Below, piece by piece: positions 50,133 to 58,344 of a stretch of 64,000 bases of DNA. The notes beneath the pieces are model-generated. The model made no database searches. It had not been told where the DNA came from and saw nothing but the letters and a program-made list of their open reading frames with translations. A program made the translations under genes and the position numbers. Origin of the DNA: Hydrogenivirga caldilitoris (GTDB lineage Bacteria; Aquificota; Aquificia; Aquificales; Aquificaceae); the NCBI RefSeq assembly GCF_003664005.1, contig NZ_RCCJ01000001.1:1364001-1428000 (forward strand). The letters are read 5' to 3'. Each line of letters begins with the position of its first letter. The first letter of the stretch is position 1.

Positions 50133-50869
50133 TGTTTCCTTGCCTTCTGTCCATACCCCACGGAGGGACGGAGGTTCCCAAGGAAGTTGAAAACCTTTTA
50201 ATCTTATCACCCGAAGACCTCCTTGAAGATGGAGACCCTTTCACTCAAGAGCTTTACGACCTTGATGCTATTTCAAAGGTTGTTATGAAAGTTGCCAGAG
50301 CCATAGTTGATGTAAACAGGGCGCCCAACGACCTACCACCGGAGAACCCAGATGGTGTTTTAAAGACAGAGACCGCTTTCGGAAAGCGAGTATACAGGAC
50401 GTTTCCCAGCAGGGAGCTAATGGAGGAGCTTCTCAGAAAGTATTACTACCCTTACCACAGGAGAATTCAGGAGGAACTGGATAAAGAGGAAGTACTTATA
50501 GCCTTTGATTGCCACTCAATGGCTCCTGTAGCACCCAAGATAGCACCAGACAAGGGGAAGAGACCAGCCTTTTGTTTAGGAGACGCCCACGGTAGGGCAT
50601 GTCCAAGAGACTTAACTGAGCTTCTGAAAAAATGTCTGATGGAAGTCTTTGAGCTTCCTGACAAGGAAGTCACTATAAACTTACCCTTTGCAGGAGGCTA
50701 CATAACCAGAACCTACGGGCTAAAACGAAAACCCTGGATACAGATAGAAACAAGAAGAGACCTTTATATGAACTGGGATAAGCTTAAAAAAGACGATAGA
50801 AAACTTCTTAAAGTAAGGAGGAAGCTATCCCTTAGTCTGAGCCTGTTCTTTGACAGAGCTTACCTTTAA
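50132..50869 (+). CDS. N-formylglutamate amidohydrolase-family protein
   Basis: About 245 residues of the FGase family: LLSIPHGGTEVP, VDVNRAPNDLPPENPDG, AFDCHSMAP (metal-binding His) and LPFAGGYITRTYG. Family members hydrolyse N-formyl-Glu and related N-acyl amino acids. ATG 50132 overlaps the GGT stop (TGATG) with GGAGGGG upstream. No hut genes are nearby, so the histidine-degradation role is unlikely. Confidence 0.87.
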   Translation: MFPCLLSIPHGGTEVPKEVENLLILSPEDLLEDGDPFTQELYDLDAISKVVMKVARAIVDVNRAPNDLPPENPDGVLKTETAFGKRVYRTFPSRELMEELLRKYYYPYHRRIQEELDKEEVLIAFDCHSMAPVAPKIAPDKGKRPAFCLGDAHGRACPRDLTELLKKCLMEVFELPDKEVTINLPFAGGYITRTYGLKRKPWIQIETRRDLYMNWDKLKKDDRKLLKVRRKLSLSLSLFFDRAYL

Positions 50870-50878
50870 AATAATTAC

Positions 50879-52072
50879 ATGCTGATAAAGCACTTCTCCG
50901 ATAAAGACCATTTCTACAGGTTCTTAAAAAACAGGGTTGGTGTGTTCTTCAAGGAAGCCGAGGATAGAGCCTTTGAAGGGGTCTTTCACTGCCTCTACTT
51001 TGAGTTCACCGAAAATCCGGAACCTATATTCCTATCCGCTCAGAAGAGCTGTATCTCCGTCTTTTCAAACGGAGAAAAGTTCCTTTTATGTGGCAGCGAA
51101 TCCAACATAAGAAACTTCTGTTCCGAGCTGGTAAGCTACACTGAGACGAAGAGCTTAGCAAGGGAAATACTTGAAGCCTTCATAAGGTACAGGAAGAAAA
51201 ACTTTCAAATCCAGTATAACAGAAAGATTTTGCCTCTTGGTCTGAAGACAGCAATAATGGGAGTCCTCAACGTCACTCCCGATTCCTTTTCTGACGGAGG
51301 ACTCTACTCCAAACCAGAGGAAGCCCTAAAAAGGGCTATCCAGATGTACGAGGAAGGCGCTGAGATAATTGACATAGGTGGGGAATCAACGAGACCGGGT
51401 TCTGAGAGAATCCCTGCAGAGGAAGAACTCAAAAGGGTTCTCCCAGCTCTTAAACTTATAAGAAAGGAGCTTCCGGAGGCGTGGATATCCGTAGATACTT
51501 ACAAGTCCGAGGTAGCAAAGGCTTGCCTTGAAGAAGGAGCTGACATCATAAACGACGTGAGCGGTGGCACCTTTGATGAAAAAATTTTTGAGGTCATATC
51601 AGAGTATGGCTGCCCTTACGTCCTGACCCATATAAAAGGCAGACCCGAAACCTGGAAAACAGAGCCTATAGTTTACGAAGATGTGATGAATGAAATGGTA
51701 AGTTGGTTCAAAGTAAGGCTGGAAAGGATAAGAGAGCTGGGTTATAGAAGGGAAGAGAATCTTATCCTTGACCCAGGGATAGGATTTGGGAAACTTCCAG
51801 AGCACAACATAGAGATTCTCAGGAGGTTTGAAGAGCTAAAGGTATTCGGTAAACCTCTTATGGTTGGTGTCTCAAGAAAGTCCTTCATAGGACTCGTCCT
51901 GGAAGGTTTCCTCAACAGAAAAACCCAGCCAAAAGAGAGACTGTACGGAAGCTTGGGAGCAGTTGCTCCAGCCGTAATCCAGGGAGCCCATATAGTAAGG
52001 GTACATGACGTAAGGGAGACGAGAGAGTTTTTAGCCTTGATTGATGCGGTGAGGACCTACGATGTTTTTTGA
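50879..52072 (+). CDS. folP: Dihydropteroate synthase with N-terminal extension
   Basis: Core from about residue 122: GVLNVTPDSFSDGG, IIDIGGESTRPGSE, ISVDTYKSEVAKA, INDVSGG, ILDPGIGFGK, GVSRKSF and VRVHDVRETRE, the full DHPS set. Residues 1 to about 115 are an extra domain of unknown role; the protein is 397 residues against the usual 270-290. Condenses pABA with hydroxymethyl-dihydropterin diphosphate. TAAAAT (50867-50872) lies 6 bases before ATG 50879. Overlaps cdaA by 11 bases. Confidence 0.94.
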   Translation: MLIKHFSDKDHFYRFLKNRVGVFFKEAEDRAFEGVFHCLYFEFTENPEPIFLSAQKSCISVFSNGEKFLLCGSESNIRNFCSELVSYTETKSLAREILEAFIRYRKKNFQIQYNRKILPLGLKTAIMGVLNVTPDSFSDGGLYSKPEEALKRAIQMYEEGAEIIDIGGESTRPGSERIPAEEELKRVLPALKLIRKELPEAWISVDTYKSEVAKACLEEGADIINDVSGGTFDEKIFEVISEYGCPYVLTHIKGRPETWKTEPIVYEDVMNEMVSWFKVRLERIRELGYRREENLILDPGIGFGKLPEHNIEILRRFEELKVFGKPLMVGVSRKSFIGLVLEGFLNRKTQPKERLYGSLGAVAPAVIQGAHIVRVHDVRETREFLALIDAVRTYDVF

Positions 52073-52832
52073 ACTCCTTAAAGAGCTCTTCGGTTTCAGA
52101 GACATTATAGATATCATCACCGTAGCCCTTTTTATTTACGGGATAATCTATTTCTTAGCGGTAACGAAGGGATTTCAGATACTCAGAGGGCTTGTCTTTC
52201 TGGGTTTATTCTGGTTTGCTTCTGAGATAATACAGCTCAGAACCTTATCCTGGATATTTGAAAAACTATGGACTCTGGGTTTATTCTCAATAGTGGTCAT
52301 ATTTCAACCTGAAATCAGAAGGACCTTAGCCCGTATAGGTGAAAAAACTAAGGTTATAAAGTTCTCCTCTGTGGAGGAGAGAACCATTGAAAGAATCGTA
52401 AGGGCATGCAGGTTCATGTCCGATAGACAGATAGGCGCACTAATTGTAATAGAGAGAAACCAGGATATTGAGGATATAATTGAGGGTTGCGTTTACATAG
52501 ATGCAACGGTATCCGTTGAGTTGCTCATAACCGTATTCTATCCCATGACACCACTTCACGATGGGGCAGTAGTTATAAGGGGGGAGAGGATAGCCTTTGC
52601 CTCATGCGTTCTTCCCCTATCAAAGACCACAGAACTGCCAAAAAAGTACGGTACAAGGCATAGAGCAGCTCTGGGAATAAGTGAGGAGAGCGACGCCATA
52701 GCGGTCGTTGTGTCAGAGGAAACCGGAGAGATATCCCTTGCGGTAGAAGGAAAACTTGAGAGGAGTTTAGACCCTGAAATACTCAAGGATAGATTAAGCG
52801 AACTTCTGGGGTTAAGACATGAGACTACTTAG
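52062..52832 (+). CDS. cdaA: Diadenylate cyclase CdaA
   Basis: 256 residues: three N-terminal membrane helices (to about residue 75) and a DAC domain with PLHDGAVVIRG (DGA) and KYGTRHRAALGISEESDA (RHR). Makes cyclic di-AMP from two ATP. The YbbR-domain gene follows with a 14-base overlap, the usual CdaA-CdaR pairing; glmM is not adjacent, and folP takes its place upstream. Confidence 0.94.
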   Translation: MFFELLKELFGFRDIIDIITVALFIYGIIYFLAVTKGFQILRGLVFLGLFWFASEIIQLRTLSWIFEKLWTLGLFSIVVIFQPEIRRTLARIGEKTKVIKFSSVEERTIERIVRACRFMSDRQIGALIVIERNQDIEDIIEGCVYIDATVSVELLITVFYPMTPLHDGAVVIRGERIAFASCVLPLSKTTELPKKYGTRHRAALGISEESDAIAVVVSEETGEISLAVEGKLERSLDPEILKDRLSELLGLRHETT

Positions 52833-53208
52833 AGAGATATTTGTAAAGGACTGGAAGTATAAACTTGCAGCACTGCTTATATCTGTTTCCCTATGGAGTG
52901 TTGTTAATTTCGGGAGCAGAACAGCGATAACTGTATCAAGGTACGTGGAGGTGAGAAACCCTAAACCCGAGTTTAACTACAAACTTGAACCGGACAGGGT
53001 TGAGATAACCGTCTACGTGGTAGAAAGGCTTCTTCTGTCAAAATTGATAAGCCATGTGAGGGCTTACGTTGATGTTTCTAAGATTGATAAACCTGGAGTT
53101 TACAAATTGAACGTTATATCTGAGACTGCCGTTCCTGTGCTGATACACCCAGCGAGTGTGGAACCCCCCGTGATAAAGGTAAGGGTTTTAAAGAAACCGC
53201 CCGAGTAG
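52819..53208 (+). CDS. Minimal CdaR-like YbbR-domain protein
   Basis: 129 residues: one membrane anchor (WKYKLAALLISVSLWSVVNF) and a single extracytoplasmic YbbR domain (VEVRNPKPEFNYKLEPDRVEITVYV, then VDVSKIDKPGVYKLNV). Typical CdaR has three or four YbbR repeats. Expected to modulate CdaA across the membrane. A terminator includes the stop codon. Confidence 0.85.
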   Translation: MRLLREIFVKDWKYKLAALLISVSLWSVVNFGSRTAITVSRYVEVRNPKPEFNYKLEPDRVEITVYVVERLLLSKLISHVRAYVDVSKIDKPGVYKLNVISETAVPVLIHPASVEPPVIKVRVLKKPPE

Positions 53209-53220
53209 GGCGGTCCTTTT
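53196..53220 (+). terminator. Rho-independent terminator of folP-cdaA-cdaR
   Basis: ACCGCCC-GAGTA-GGGCGGT followed by CCTTTTAT. The stem spans the end of the coding sequence; convergent Fe-S carrier gene ends at 53222. Confidence 0.85.
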
Positions 53221-53221
53221 A

Positions 53222-53572
53222 TCAGCCGCAGCTGAATGAGCTTCCGCAGCCACATCCACCAGAGGCGTTGGGATTCCTTATGGTGAATCCACCACCCATG
53301 AAGTCAACCACGTAGTCCAGTTCCGCACCGTTTACGTAGGGCATAGAGAAGGCATCTATAACTACCTTAACTCCACCCTGTTCAAAGACGTGGTCTCCCT
53401 CTTCAATGGTGTCATCAAATCCCATAGCATACTGAAATCCTGAGCATCCCCCAGGGACAACTCTTACCCTGAGAATAGGATTCTCTATGTTGTTTTCCTG
53501 AGCAACCTTGAGTATCTCCTCGGCTGCCTTTTCGCTAACCCTAAACACCATAGTTGTCTGCTGCTCTTGCAT
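53222..53572 (-). CDS. A-type Fe-S carrier (IscA/ErpA family)
   Basis: 116 residues: VVPGGCSGFQYAMGFDD has the first Cys and GGCGCGSSFSCG the C-terminal GCGC pair, with an extra Cys at the end. Carries and inserts Fe-S clusters, needed by the ferredoxin-linked enzymes here. AAGGAGG lies before ATG 53572, and the AT-rich leader contains CTTATAAG and CTTATAAA repeats. Confidence 0.92.
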   Translation of the reverse strand: MQEQQTTMVFRVSEKAAEEILKVAQENNIENPILRVRVVPGGCSGFQYAMGFDDTIEEGDHVFEQGGVKVVIDAFSMPYVNGAELDYVVDFMGGGFTIRNPNASGGCGCGSSFSCG

Positions 53573-53611
53573 ATTCCAACCTCCTTTATAAGAATTTGCT
53601 TATAAGATACT

Positions 53612-53836
53612 TCATGAAGATAGCTTCTTTATGACGTAAGTCAAGGGAAAGAAGAGCATTCCCAGTATAAAACCCAAGAAAAAGGAAATCAGAACGATAA
53701 GACCCACAGGTAAGGACGGGGTTCTTGTATTTCCCCACAGAACCAACTCAACATTCTGACCGGAGTTCATCAGAAAGAAGTATAGGGATACACCAAACAA
53801 TATGAGGAACAGCAGTATAAATATTAGACCTTTCAT
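53612..53836 (-). CDS. LapA-domain small membrane protein
   Basis: 74 residues, two membrane helices (KGLIFILLFLILFGVSLYFFL and GLIVLISFFLGFILGMLFF) flanking NVELVLWGNTRTPSLPVG, the LapA/DUF1049 layout. Role uncertain; in E. coli relatives act in lipopolysaccharide assembly. Overlaps pdxA by 4 bases; last gene of the trpS operon. Confidence 0.82.
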   Translation of the reverse strand: MKGLIFILLFLILFGVSLYFFLMNSGQNVELVLWGNTRTPSLPVGLIVLISFFLGFILGMLFFPLTYVIKKLSS

Positions 53837-54798
53837 GCTTTAAGATTGTGTATCAATTTCTCAAGAAGTTCAAGGGCTTTCAGACTTGGGTTTTCCTTAG
53901 CCAGACCCTTCCACGCTATATCGTAAGCGGTCCCGTGGTCCGGCGAAGTTCTCGGGAACGGAATTCCTACGGTGAGGTTAACACCTTCTTCAAAGGCTAA
54001 AAGCTTAAAGGGAATAAGTCCCTGGTCATGGTACATGCATAGGAAGAGGTCATAGTCCTCTCTCTTAAGAAAGGCTGTGTCCGGAACCAGAGGTCCTTCA
54101 ACCTTAAAGCCTTTCTTCTTAAACTCTTCAACCACCGGAAGTATCTCCTCCATATCTTCCTTTCCTATCTCTCCAAGCTCCCCTGCGTGGGGGTTCAATC
54201 CCAGAACACCTACCTTTGGCTCGTACCCGAACAATCTCTTGAATTCCCTGAATATAAGGTTTAGCTTTGAGGATACGTTTTCTCTCTTAACCTTTCTGGG
54301 AACTTCACTTACAGGTATATGGGTGGTAAGGAGAACGACCTTTACCTCCTCTGAGTACATAACCATAGCGTACTCTTTAGTGTTTGTAGCCTGAGCCAGA
54401 TACTCAGTCTGCCCTTCGTAGCTGAATCCGGCTCTACTTGCCCAGAACTTGTTTATAGGCATGGTAAGAAGCCCATCTATGTTCCCGTACACTGCGTCAA
54501 CAACAGCTCTCGCAAGGTATGCCACCGCAACCTTCCCGGAACTAATAGAAGGCTGAGGCACAGGTTTCTCAAGTATGTTCATATCCAGGATGTAAACTCC
54601 AGGATTGTCCACTTCCTGAGCGGAATTTACCTTCAGGTAGTCAAACGCTACGCCCAAGAGAGCTCTTGCCTCAAGAAGCGTCTTCTCCTCACCGTATATA
54701 AGGTAAGCTGCATCCTCCTTGAAGTGTTTATACAGCTTGATTATCAACTCCGGACCTATTCCAGCCGGGTCTCCAATGGTTATACCCACCTTATTCAC
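53833..54798 (-). CDS. pdxA: 4-hydroxythreonine-4-phosphate dehydrogenase
   Basis: Pyridoxal phosphate synthesis. KVGITIGDPAGIGPEL at the N-terminus, TMPINKFWASRAG-like substrate loop, and CMYHDQGLIPFKLL with the metal-binding His. GTG 54798 is preferred: it overlaps the PTPS-III stop, and family proteins begin just before GITxGDPAG; the ATG at 54837 would add 13 residues. About 322 residues. Confidence 0.92.
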   Translation of the reverse strand: MNKVGITIGDPAGIGPELIIKLYKHFKEDAAYLIYGEEKTLLEARALLGVAFDYLKVNSAQEVDNPGVYILDMNILEKPVPQPSISSGKVAVAYLARAVVDAVYGNIDGLLTMPINKFWASRAGFSYEGQTEYLAQATNTKEYAMVMYSEEVKVVLLTTHIPVSEVPRKVKRENVSSKLNLIFREFKRLFGYEPKVGVLGLNPHAGELGEIGKEDMEEILPVVEEFKKKGFKVEGPLVPDTAFLKREDYDLFLCMYHDQGLIPFKLLAFEEGVNLTVGIPFPRTSPDHGTAYDIAWKGLAKENPSLKALELLEKLIHNLKA

Positions 54799-55135
54799 TG
54801 TACTCGGCTCCACAATTTTCTGTCTCCCATACCACAACCTTTTTAAGGGTAGGATACCTCTCCTTTACCTTCTTGTAGAGCCACATCGCAAGATTCTCTG
54901 CACTGGGAGAGAAGTCAAAAAGCTCATTCAGGAGTTTATAGTCAGGGAGGAGGTCCTTAAGGAAGTTGTCTATTTCAACAAAGTCTATCCCCATACCGCC
55001 TTTATCAAGCTCATAAGCCTCCAGATAAACCTCAACCCCCCACGTGTGCCCGTGCAAGGGCTCGGGACTTCCGTGGTAGTCCGTTAGAAAATGTGCTGCG
55101 TTAAACTTCCTCTTTACCCTTATCGTCCACGGCAT
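54791..55135 (-). CDS. 6-pyruvoyl-tetrahydropterin synthase paralogue, PTPS-III type (folate)
   Basis: 114 residues. Zinc ligands H15, H28 and H30 and the terminal VVWETENCGAEYSE are kept, but the catalytic Cys of QueD is absent and Glu-25 stands in its place: E-P-L-HGH, the E-x2-HGH motif of PTPS-III. Such enzymes release 6-hydroxymethyl-7,8-dihydropterin from dihydroneopterin triphosphate and replace FolB. Met 55135 has AGAGGT upstream; the longer frame lies in the GGDEF gene. Confidence 0.88.
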   Translation of the reverse strand: MPWTIRVKRKFNAAHFLTDYHGSPEPLHGHTWGVEVYLEAYELDKGGMGIDFVEIDNFLKDLLPDYKLLNELFDFSPSAENLAMWLYKKVKERYPTLKKVVVWETENCGAEYSE

Positions 55136-55874
55136 ATTTGCGAACCTCTTTAAATATGCTTTTTGACCTGTACATCCTGCTGTCCGCCACATCTATGAGC
55201 CTATGTAGGTCCGAACCATCGTTAGGGAAACAAGCGTAGCCTACACTCAAGGTTACGTTTATATCCTCATACTTAACGGAGAAATCACTCACAAGTCTGT
55301 TAGCTATCTCCAGTATGTTAGCCTCTTTTTCGGCAGGAAGGATTATAAGAAACTCGTCACCGCCCCATCTCGCTATCATGTCGTACTCCCTTAGCTTGTG
55401 CCTGAGCTCCTGAACCACCATCTTAAGAACCAAGTCTCCAGCGTTATGCCCGTACCTGTCGTTCACCTGTTTGAAGTCGTTCAGGTCAACCAGTAATATA
55501 CAGAACTGCTCCTTCAACCTGCTGGCTTTTTTAACCTCTTCCTTTATATACTCCTCTATGAAGTTCCTGTTGTAAGCTTTCGTAAGCGGGTCATAGAAGG
55601 CTGTATGCTCAAGGACTTTCACCGACCTCAGATAGCCGGCAAGCTTTATGACCGATATGGCTATCATGAAGTATCCAACGGCTGTGGTAATGTAAAAGAA
55701 AGGGACGAGAGCTTCACTTCCCCAGAATATGTACACCCTTGACAGTGTGACAGCGAGCAACCCTCCAAAAAACCACAGGAGCTCCTTTATGCCTTTGTTT
55801 TTCCAGGCTACGAAGAGCAGAGCTGCCATAACTATAAGGAGAAGAAAAGCTTCGTAAATAAGGATTTTAATCAT
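55101..55874 (-). CDS. Membrane GGDEF diguanylate cyclase
   Basis: 257 residues: about three N-terminal membrane helices (to residue 85) and a GGDEF domain beginning HTAFYDPLTKAYNRNF. The active-site RWGGDEFLIILP is intact, and REYD five residues before it is the RxxD inhibitory site. Synthesises c-di-GMP. Overlaps PTPS-III by 35 bases and the upstream 82-residue gene by 8 bases. Confidence 0.93.
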   Translation of the reverse strand: MIKILIYEAFLLLIVMAALLFVAWKNKGIKELLWFFGGLLAVTLSRVYIFWGSEALVPFFYITTAVGYFMIAISVIKLAGYLRSVKVLEHTAFYDPLTKAYNRNFIEEYIKEEVKKASRLKEQFCILLVDLNDFKQVNDRYGHNAGDLVLKMVVQELRHKLREYDMIARWGGDEFLIILPAEKEANILEIANRLVSDFSVKYEDINVTLSVGYACFPNDGSDLHRLIDVADSRMYRSKSIFKEVRKYAVDDKGKEEV

Positions 55875-56109
55875 CCTCTATATCCTCTCCCCTCAGGAGA
55901 CGCTGGGCATAGTTCACACAGTTAAGAACCATGAAGAGGAGAGCGTGTTTATGGGTATCTTCAAAGTTCTCCTTCACCCAGACCGTTCCATCTTCCTTTT
56001 CCACAAGACTTATATACTTTAGGGCTTCTTCAGCGAGGGCTTTATTTTGAACCTTCTGTAGTATCCTCTCCCTGACCCAGTCCGGTAAAGGTTTTTCAAC
56101 CTCAGACAT
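55867..56109 (-). CDS. Small protein of unknown function
   Basis: About 80 residues: LPDWVRERILQKVQNKALAEEALKYISLVE then HALLFMVLNCVNYAQRLL. Helical, cytoplasmic, no family recognised. ATG 56109 overlaps the PHP stop (TGATG) with GGAGG upstream. Lies between the PHP and GGDEF genes in one operon. Confidence 0.7.
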   Translation of the reverse strand: MSEVEKPLPDWVRERILQKVQNKALAEEALKYISLVEKEDGTVWVKENFEDTHKHALLFMVLNCVNYAQRLLRGEDIEDD

Positions 56110-57149
56110 CAACAAACCTCCAACAAATCGGAGACAAACAAGGGCTTAACCCCAAACAGCAACCTCCCGACCTTTAAAGCATAAGTATATCCCAAAACTA
56201 TATAAAAACCACCCTCCAAGTGAGAAAATTTCGCATTTGAGCCTATAGACTCCCTTTTATCCCCGTACCTGGAGATCAGAACTACATAGGTGTTGTTAAA
56301 GGGTGAGTAAACGTTGATGGAATTCTCTTCAATCCAGACAAAGGAGGGTTTACTGGAAAAGGATATCAGGTTAATTCCTTCCTTTATAGACTTTAGCAAG
56401 TCTTTCCCGCTTTCTATAGGTGTTCTACTGGTAACGAAATTTCTCATAACTGAGAAGGAAAGCTCGTAGGAAGGTACCATGAGTCTTTTCTTAACCTCTC
56501 TAAGGTAAAGCTTCACGTGATGGTCTAAACCTCCCACAACCTTACAGAGCCAGCCCTCCTTAAAATACCTTTCCACGTAAAGCTCAGTGTTTATCAACTT
56601 AGTATAGTTGCTGATGATTCTTCTACCAAGGATAGGATACAGGAGGAAGCCTATAAAGAGATAGAGTATAAGTTTGAGCTTGTTTTCAAGGAGTGCATCT
56701 CTCAAATCTACAAGCTCAAAGAGATAGTCCCTGGTTTTCTCCAGCTTCCACCTGTACTTACCCCTGAAATGGTGGGCTATAACCTTCAGGTCCCCGATCT
56801 CAAGGAGGTCTCCCTGGAGGTTACCCTTATCATCGTTAAGTTTTATCTCCTTTCCCGCTATAAGTTTGTCATCGGCAAAGTTTTTTATATGGTCGTTCCC
56901 GTGGTCGGTTACTATGACGTAATCTATCCCCGCCTCCTCCCTTGCCCTTATCACATCCTCAGGCTTCCCAAGGGAATCGTAAGAAAACTGAGTATGAATA
57001 TGGAGGACATAGGAGTACACGAACACATCGGGAGGCTCCATCAATGGGGCATTAGGTGAAACATCCTTAACAAACCTCACAGGAAAGGCAAAAAACCACA
57101 GGGACAAACCCATAAAAAGAGCTAATACCAGTAGGACAATTTCTATCAT
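56109..57149 (-). CDS. Membrane-anchored PHP-domain protein
   Basis: 346 residues. N-terminal membrane segment (EIVLLVLALFMGLSLWFFAF), then a PHP phosphoesterase start YVLHIHTQFSYDSLGKPEDV and VIVTDHGNDHIKNF, with a later VVGGLDHHVKLY. A second hydrophobic stretch (LKLILYLFIGFLLYPILG) interrupts the middle. Metal-binding His/Asp residues are present, so phosphoesterase or nuclease activity is plausible. Translationally coupled to trpS (4 bp overlap). Confidence 0.78.
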   Translation of the reverse strand: MIEIVLLVLALFMGLSLWFFAFPVRFVKDVSPNAPLMEPPDVFVYSYVLHIHTQFSYDSLGKPEDVIRAREEAGIDYVIVTDHGNDHIKNFADDKLIAGKEIKLNDDKGNLQGDLLEIGDLKVIAHHFRGKYRWKLEKTRDYLFELVDLRDALLENKLKLILYLFIGFLLYPILGRRIISNYTKLINTELYVERYFKEGWLCKVVGGLDHHVKLYLREVKKRLMVPSYELSFSVMRNFVTSRTPIESGKDLLKSIKEGINLISFSSKPSFVWIEENSINVYSPFNNTYVVLISRYGDKRESIGSNAKFSHLEGGFYIVLGYTYALKVGRLLFGVKPLFVSDLLEVC

Positions 57150-58333
57150 TTGAGGTTCATGGCTTCCCTAACTTCTGCCATAGTCTCTTGGGCGGAATTC
57201 CTCGCCCTCACAGAACCCTCTATGAACACCTCTTCCACCTTCTTTATGTTTTTCTTTATCTCTTCTCTTTTTTCCCTCACAGGGGACAGAAACTCCTCAA
57301 GACCCTCAAGCATGAATTTTTTACAGTCCACACATCCGAGCTTTCCACTTCTACAGTCCCTATCTATCTGCTCTATCTTTCCCCTGTCCTTTGTGAAGAG
57401 TTTATGATACATGAAGACGGGGCATATCTCCGGTCTTCCGGGGTCGTTCTTCCTCAGCTTCTGAGGGTCGGTGAACATCTTCATTACCTTGAACTGAACT
57501 TCCTCCTTACTGTCGGCAAAGAATATGGCGTTGTTGTAGGACTTGCTCATCTTCCTGCCGTCCGTTCCGGGAACCTTCGGAGTCTCTGTGAGTAAAGCCT
57601 CCGGCTCGGGGAATACCTCCCCGTAGAGGTAGTTGAACCTCCTCGCTATCTCACGGGTTAGCTCTATGTGGGGGAGCTGATCCTCACCGACAGGAACTCC
57701 CTGACCTTTGTATATGAGTATGTCAGCCGCCTGAAGGACAGGGTATCCCAAAAAGCCGTAGGTATCCGTCTCGTAGAAGTCCCTCTTGGAGACGTTGAGA
57801 TTTTTGAGGAGTTCAGGTTCTATCTCTCCCTCAAATAGGGCGGCTATGAAGGCGTCGGCGAGGTTATCAAGGAGGTGTTCTTCAAACCTCTCAAAGTCCT
57901 CAACCTTGTAGGGAATCATGTTTATGAACTCCCTAACCACGTCCCTGAGCCCTCCCCTGAACTGGAGAGCTATGTCCTGAAGCCTCAAGAGGTTGTACTT
58001 CATATCCTTGTAGGTCGGGTTCCATTCAAGCCAGCTTTTGGGGGTAATCATGGAAAAGAGCAGGTGGAGCTCAGCGTGCTCCTTTACCTTTGACTGAATG
58101 AATAGGATGCTCTTTTCAGGGTCAAGACCGAGGGCGAGCCAGTCTAACATAACCTCTCTAATGTTCCTCTGAAGCTCGTTGGTCTTCTTGTATGCTGTGG
58201 TTAAGGCATGCCAGTCCGCTATGAAGAAGAAGGTTTCGTGCTCCTGCTGAAGCTCTGTCCAGTTCTTTATAACGCCAAAGTAATGCCCGAGGTGGAGCTT
58301 TCCGGTGGGTCTCATTCCGCTGACTATACGCAT
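57146..58333 (-). CDS. trpS: Tryptophanyl-tRNA synthetase with Fe-S cluster motif
   Basis: 395 residues. GKLHLGH is the HIGH motif and GRKMSKS the KMSKS loop. Longer than the usual 330 because of an insert of about 60 residues after the PKSWLEWNPTYKDM region. The C-terminal part contains C-x22-C-x6-C-x2-C, the [4Fe-4S] pattern of Thermotoga maritima TrpRS. TAAAAT (minus, 58342-58347) lies 8 bases before ATG 58333: probably leaderless. First gene of a seven-gene minus-strand operon ending at lapA. Confidence 0.96.
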   Translation of the reverse strand: MRIVSGMRPTGKLHLGHYFGVIKNWTELQQEHETFFFIADWHALTTAYKKTNELQRNIREVMLDWLALGLDPEKSILFIQSKVKEHAELHLLFSMITPKSWLEWNPTYKDMKYNLLRLQDIALQFRGGLRDVVREFINMIPYKVEDFERFEEHLLDNLADAFIAALFEGEIEPELLKNLNVSKRDFYETDTYGFLGYPVLQAADILIYKGQGVPVGEDQLPHIELTREIARRFNYLYGEVFPEPEALLTETPKVPGTDGRKMSKSYNNAIFFADSKEEVQFKVMKMFTDPQKLRKNDPGRPEICPVFMYHKLFTKDRGKIEQIDRDCRSGKLGCVDCKKFMLEGLEEFLSPVREKREEIKKNIKKVEEVFIEGSVRARNSAQETMAEVREAMNLK

Positions 58334-58344
58334 AATGAAGTATT

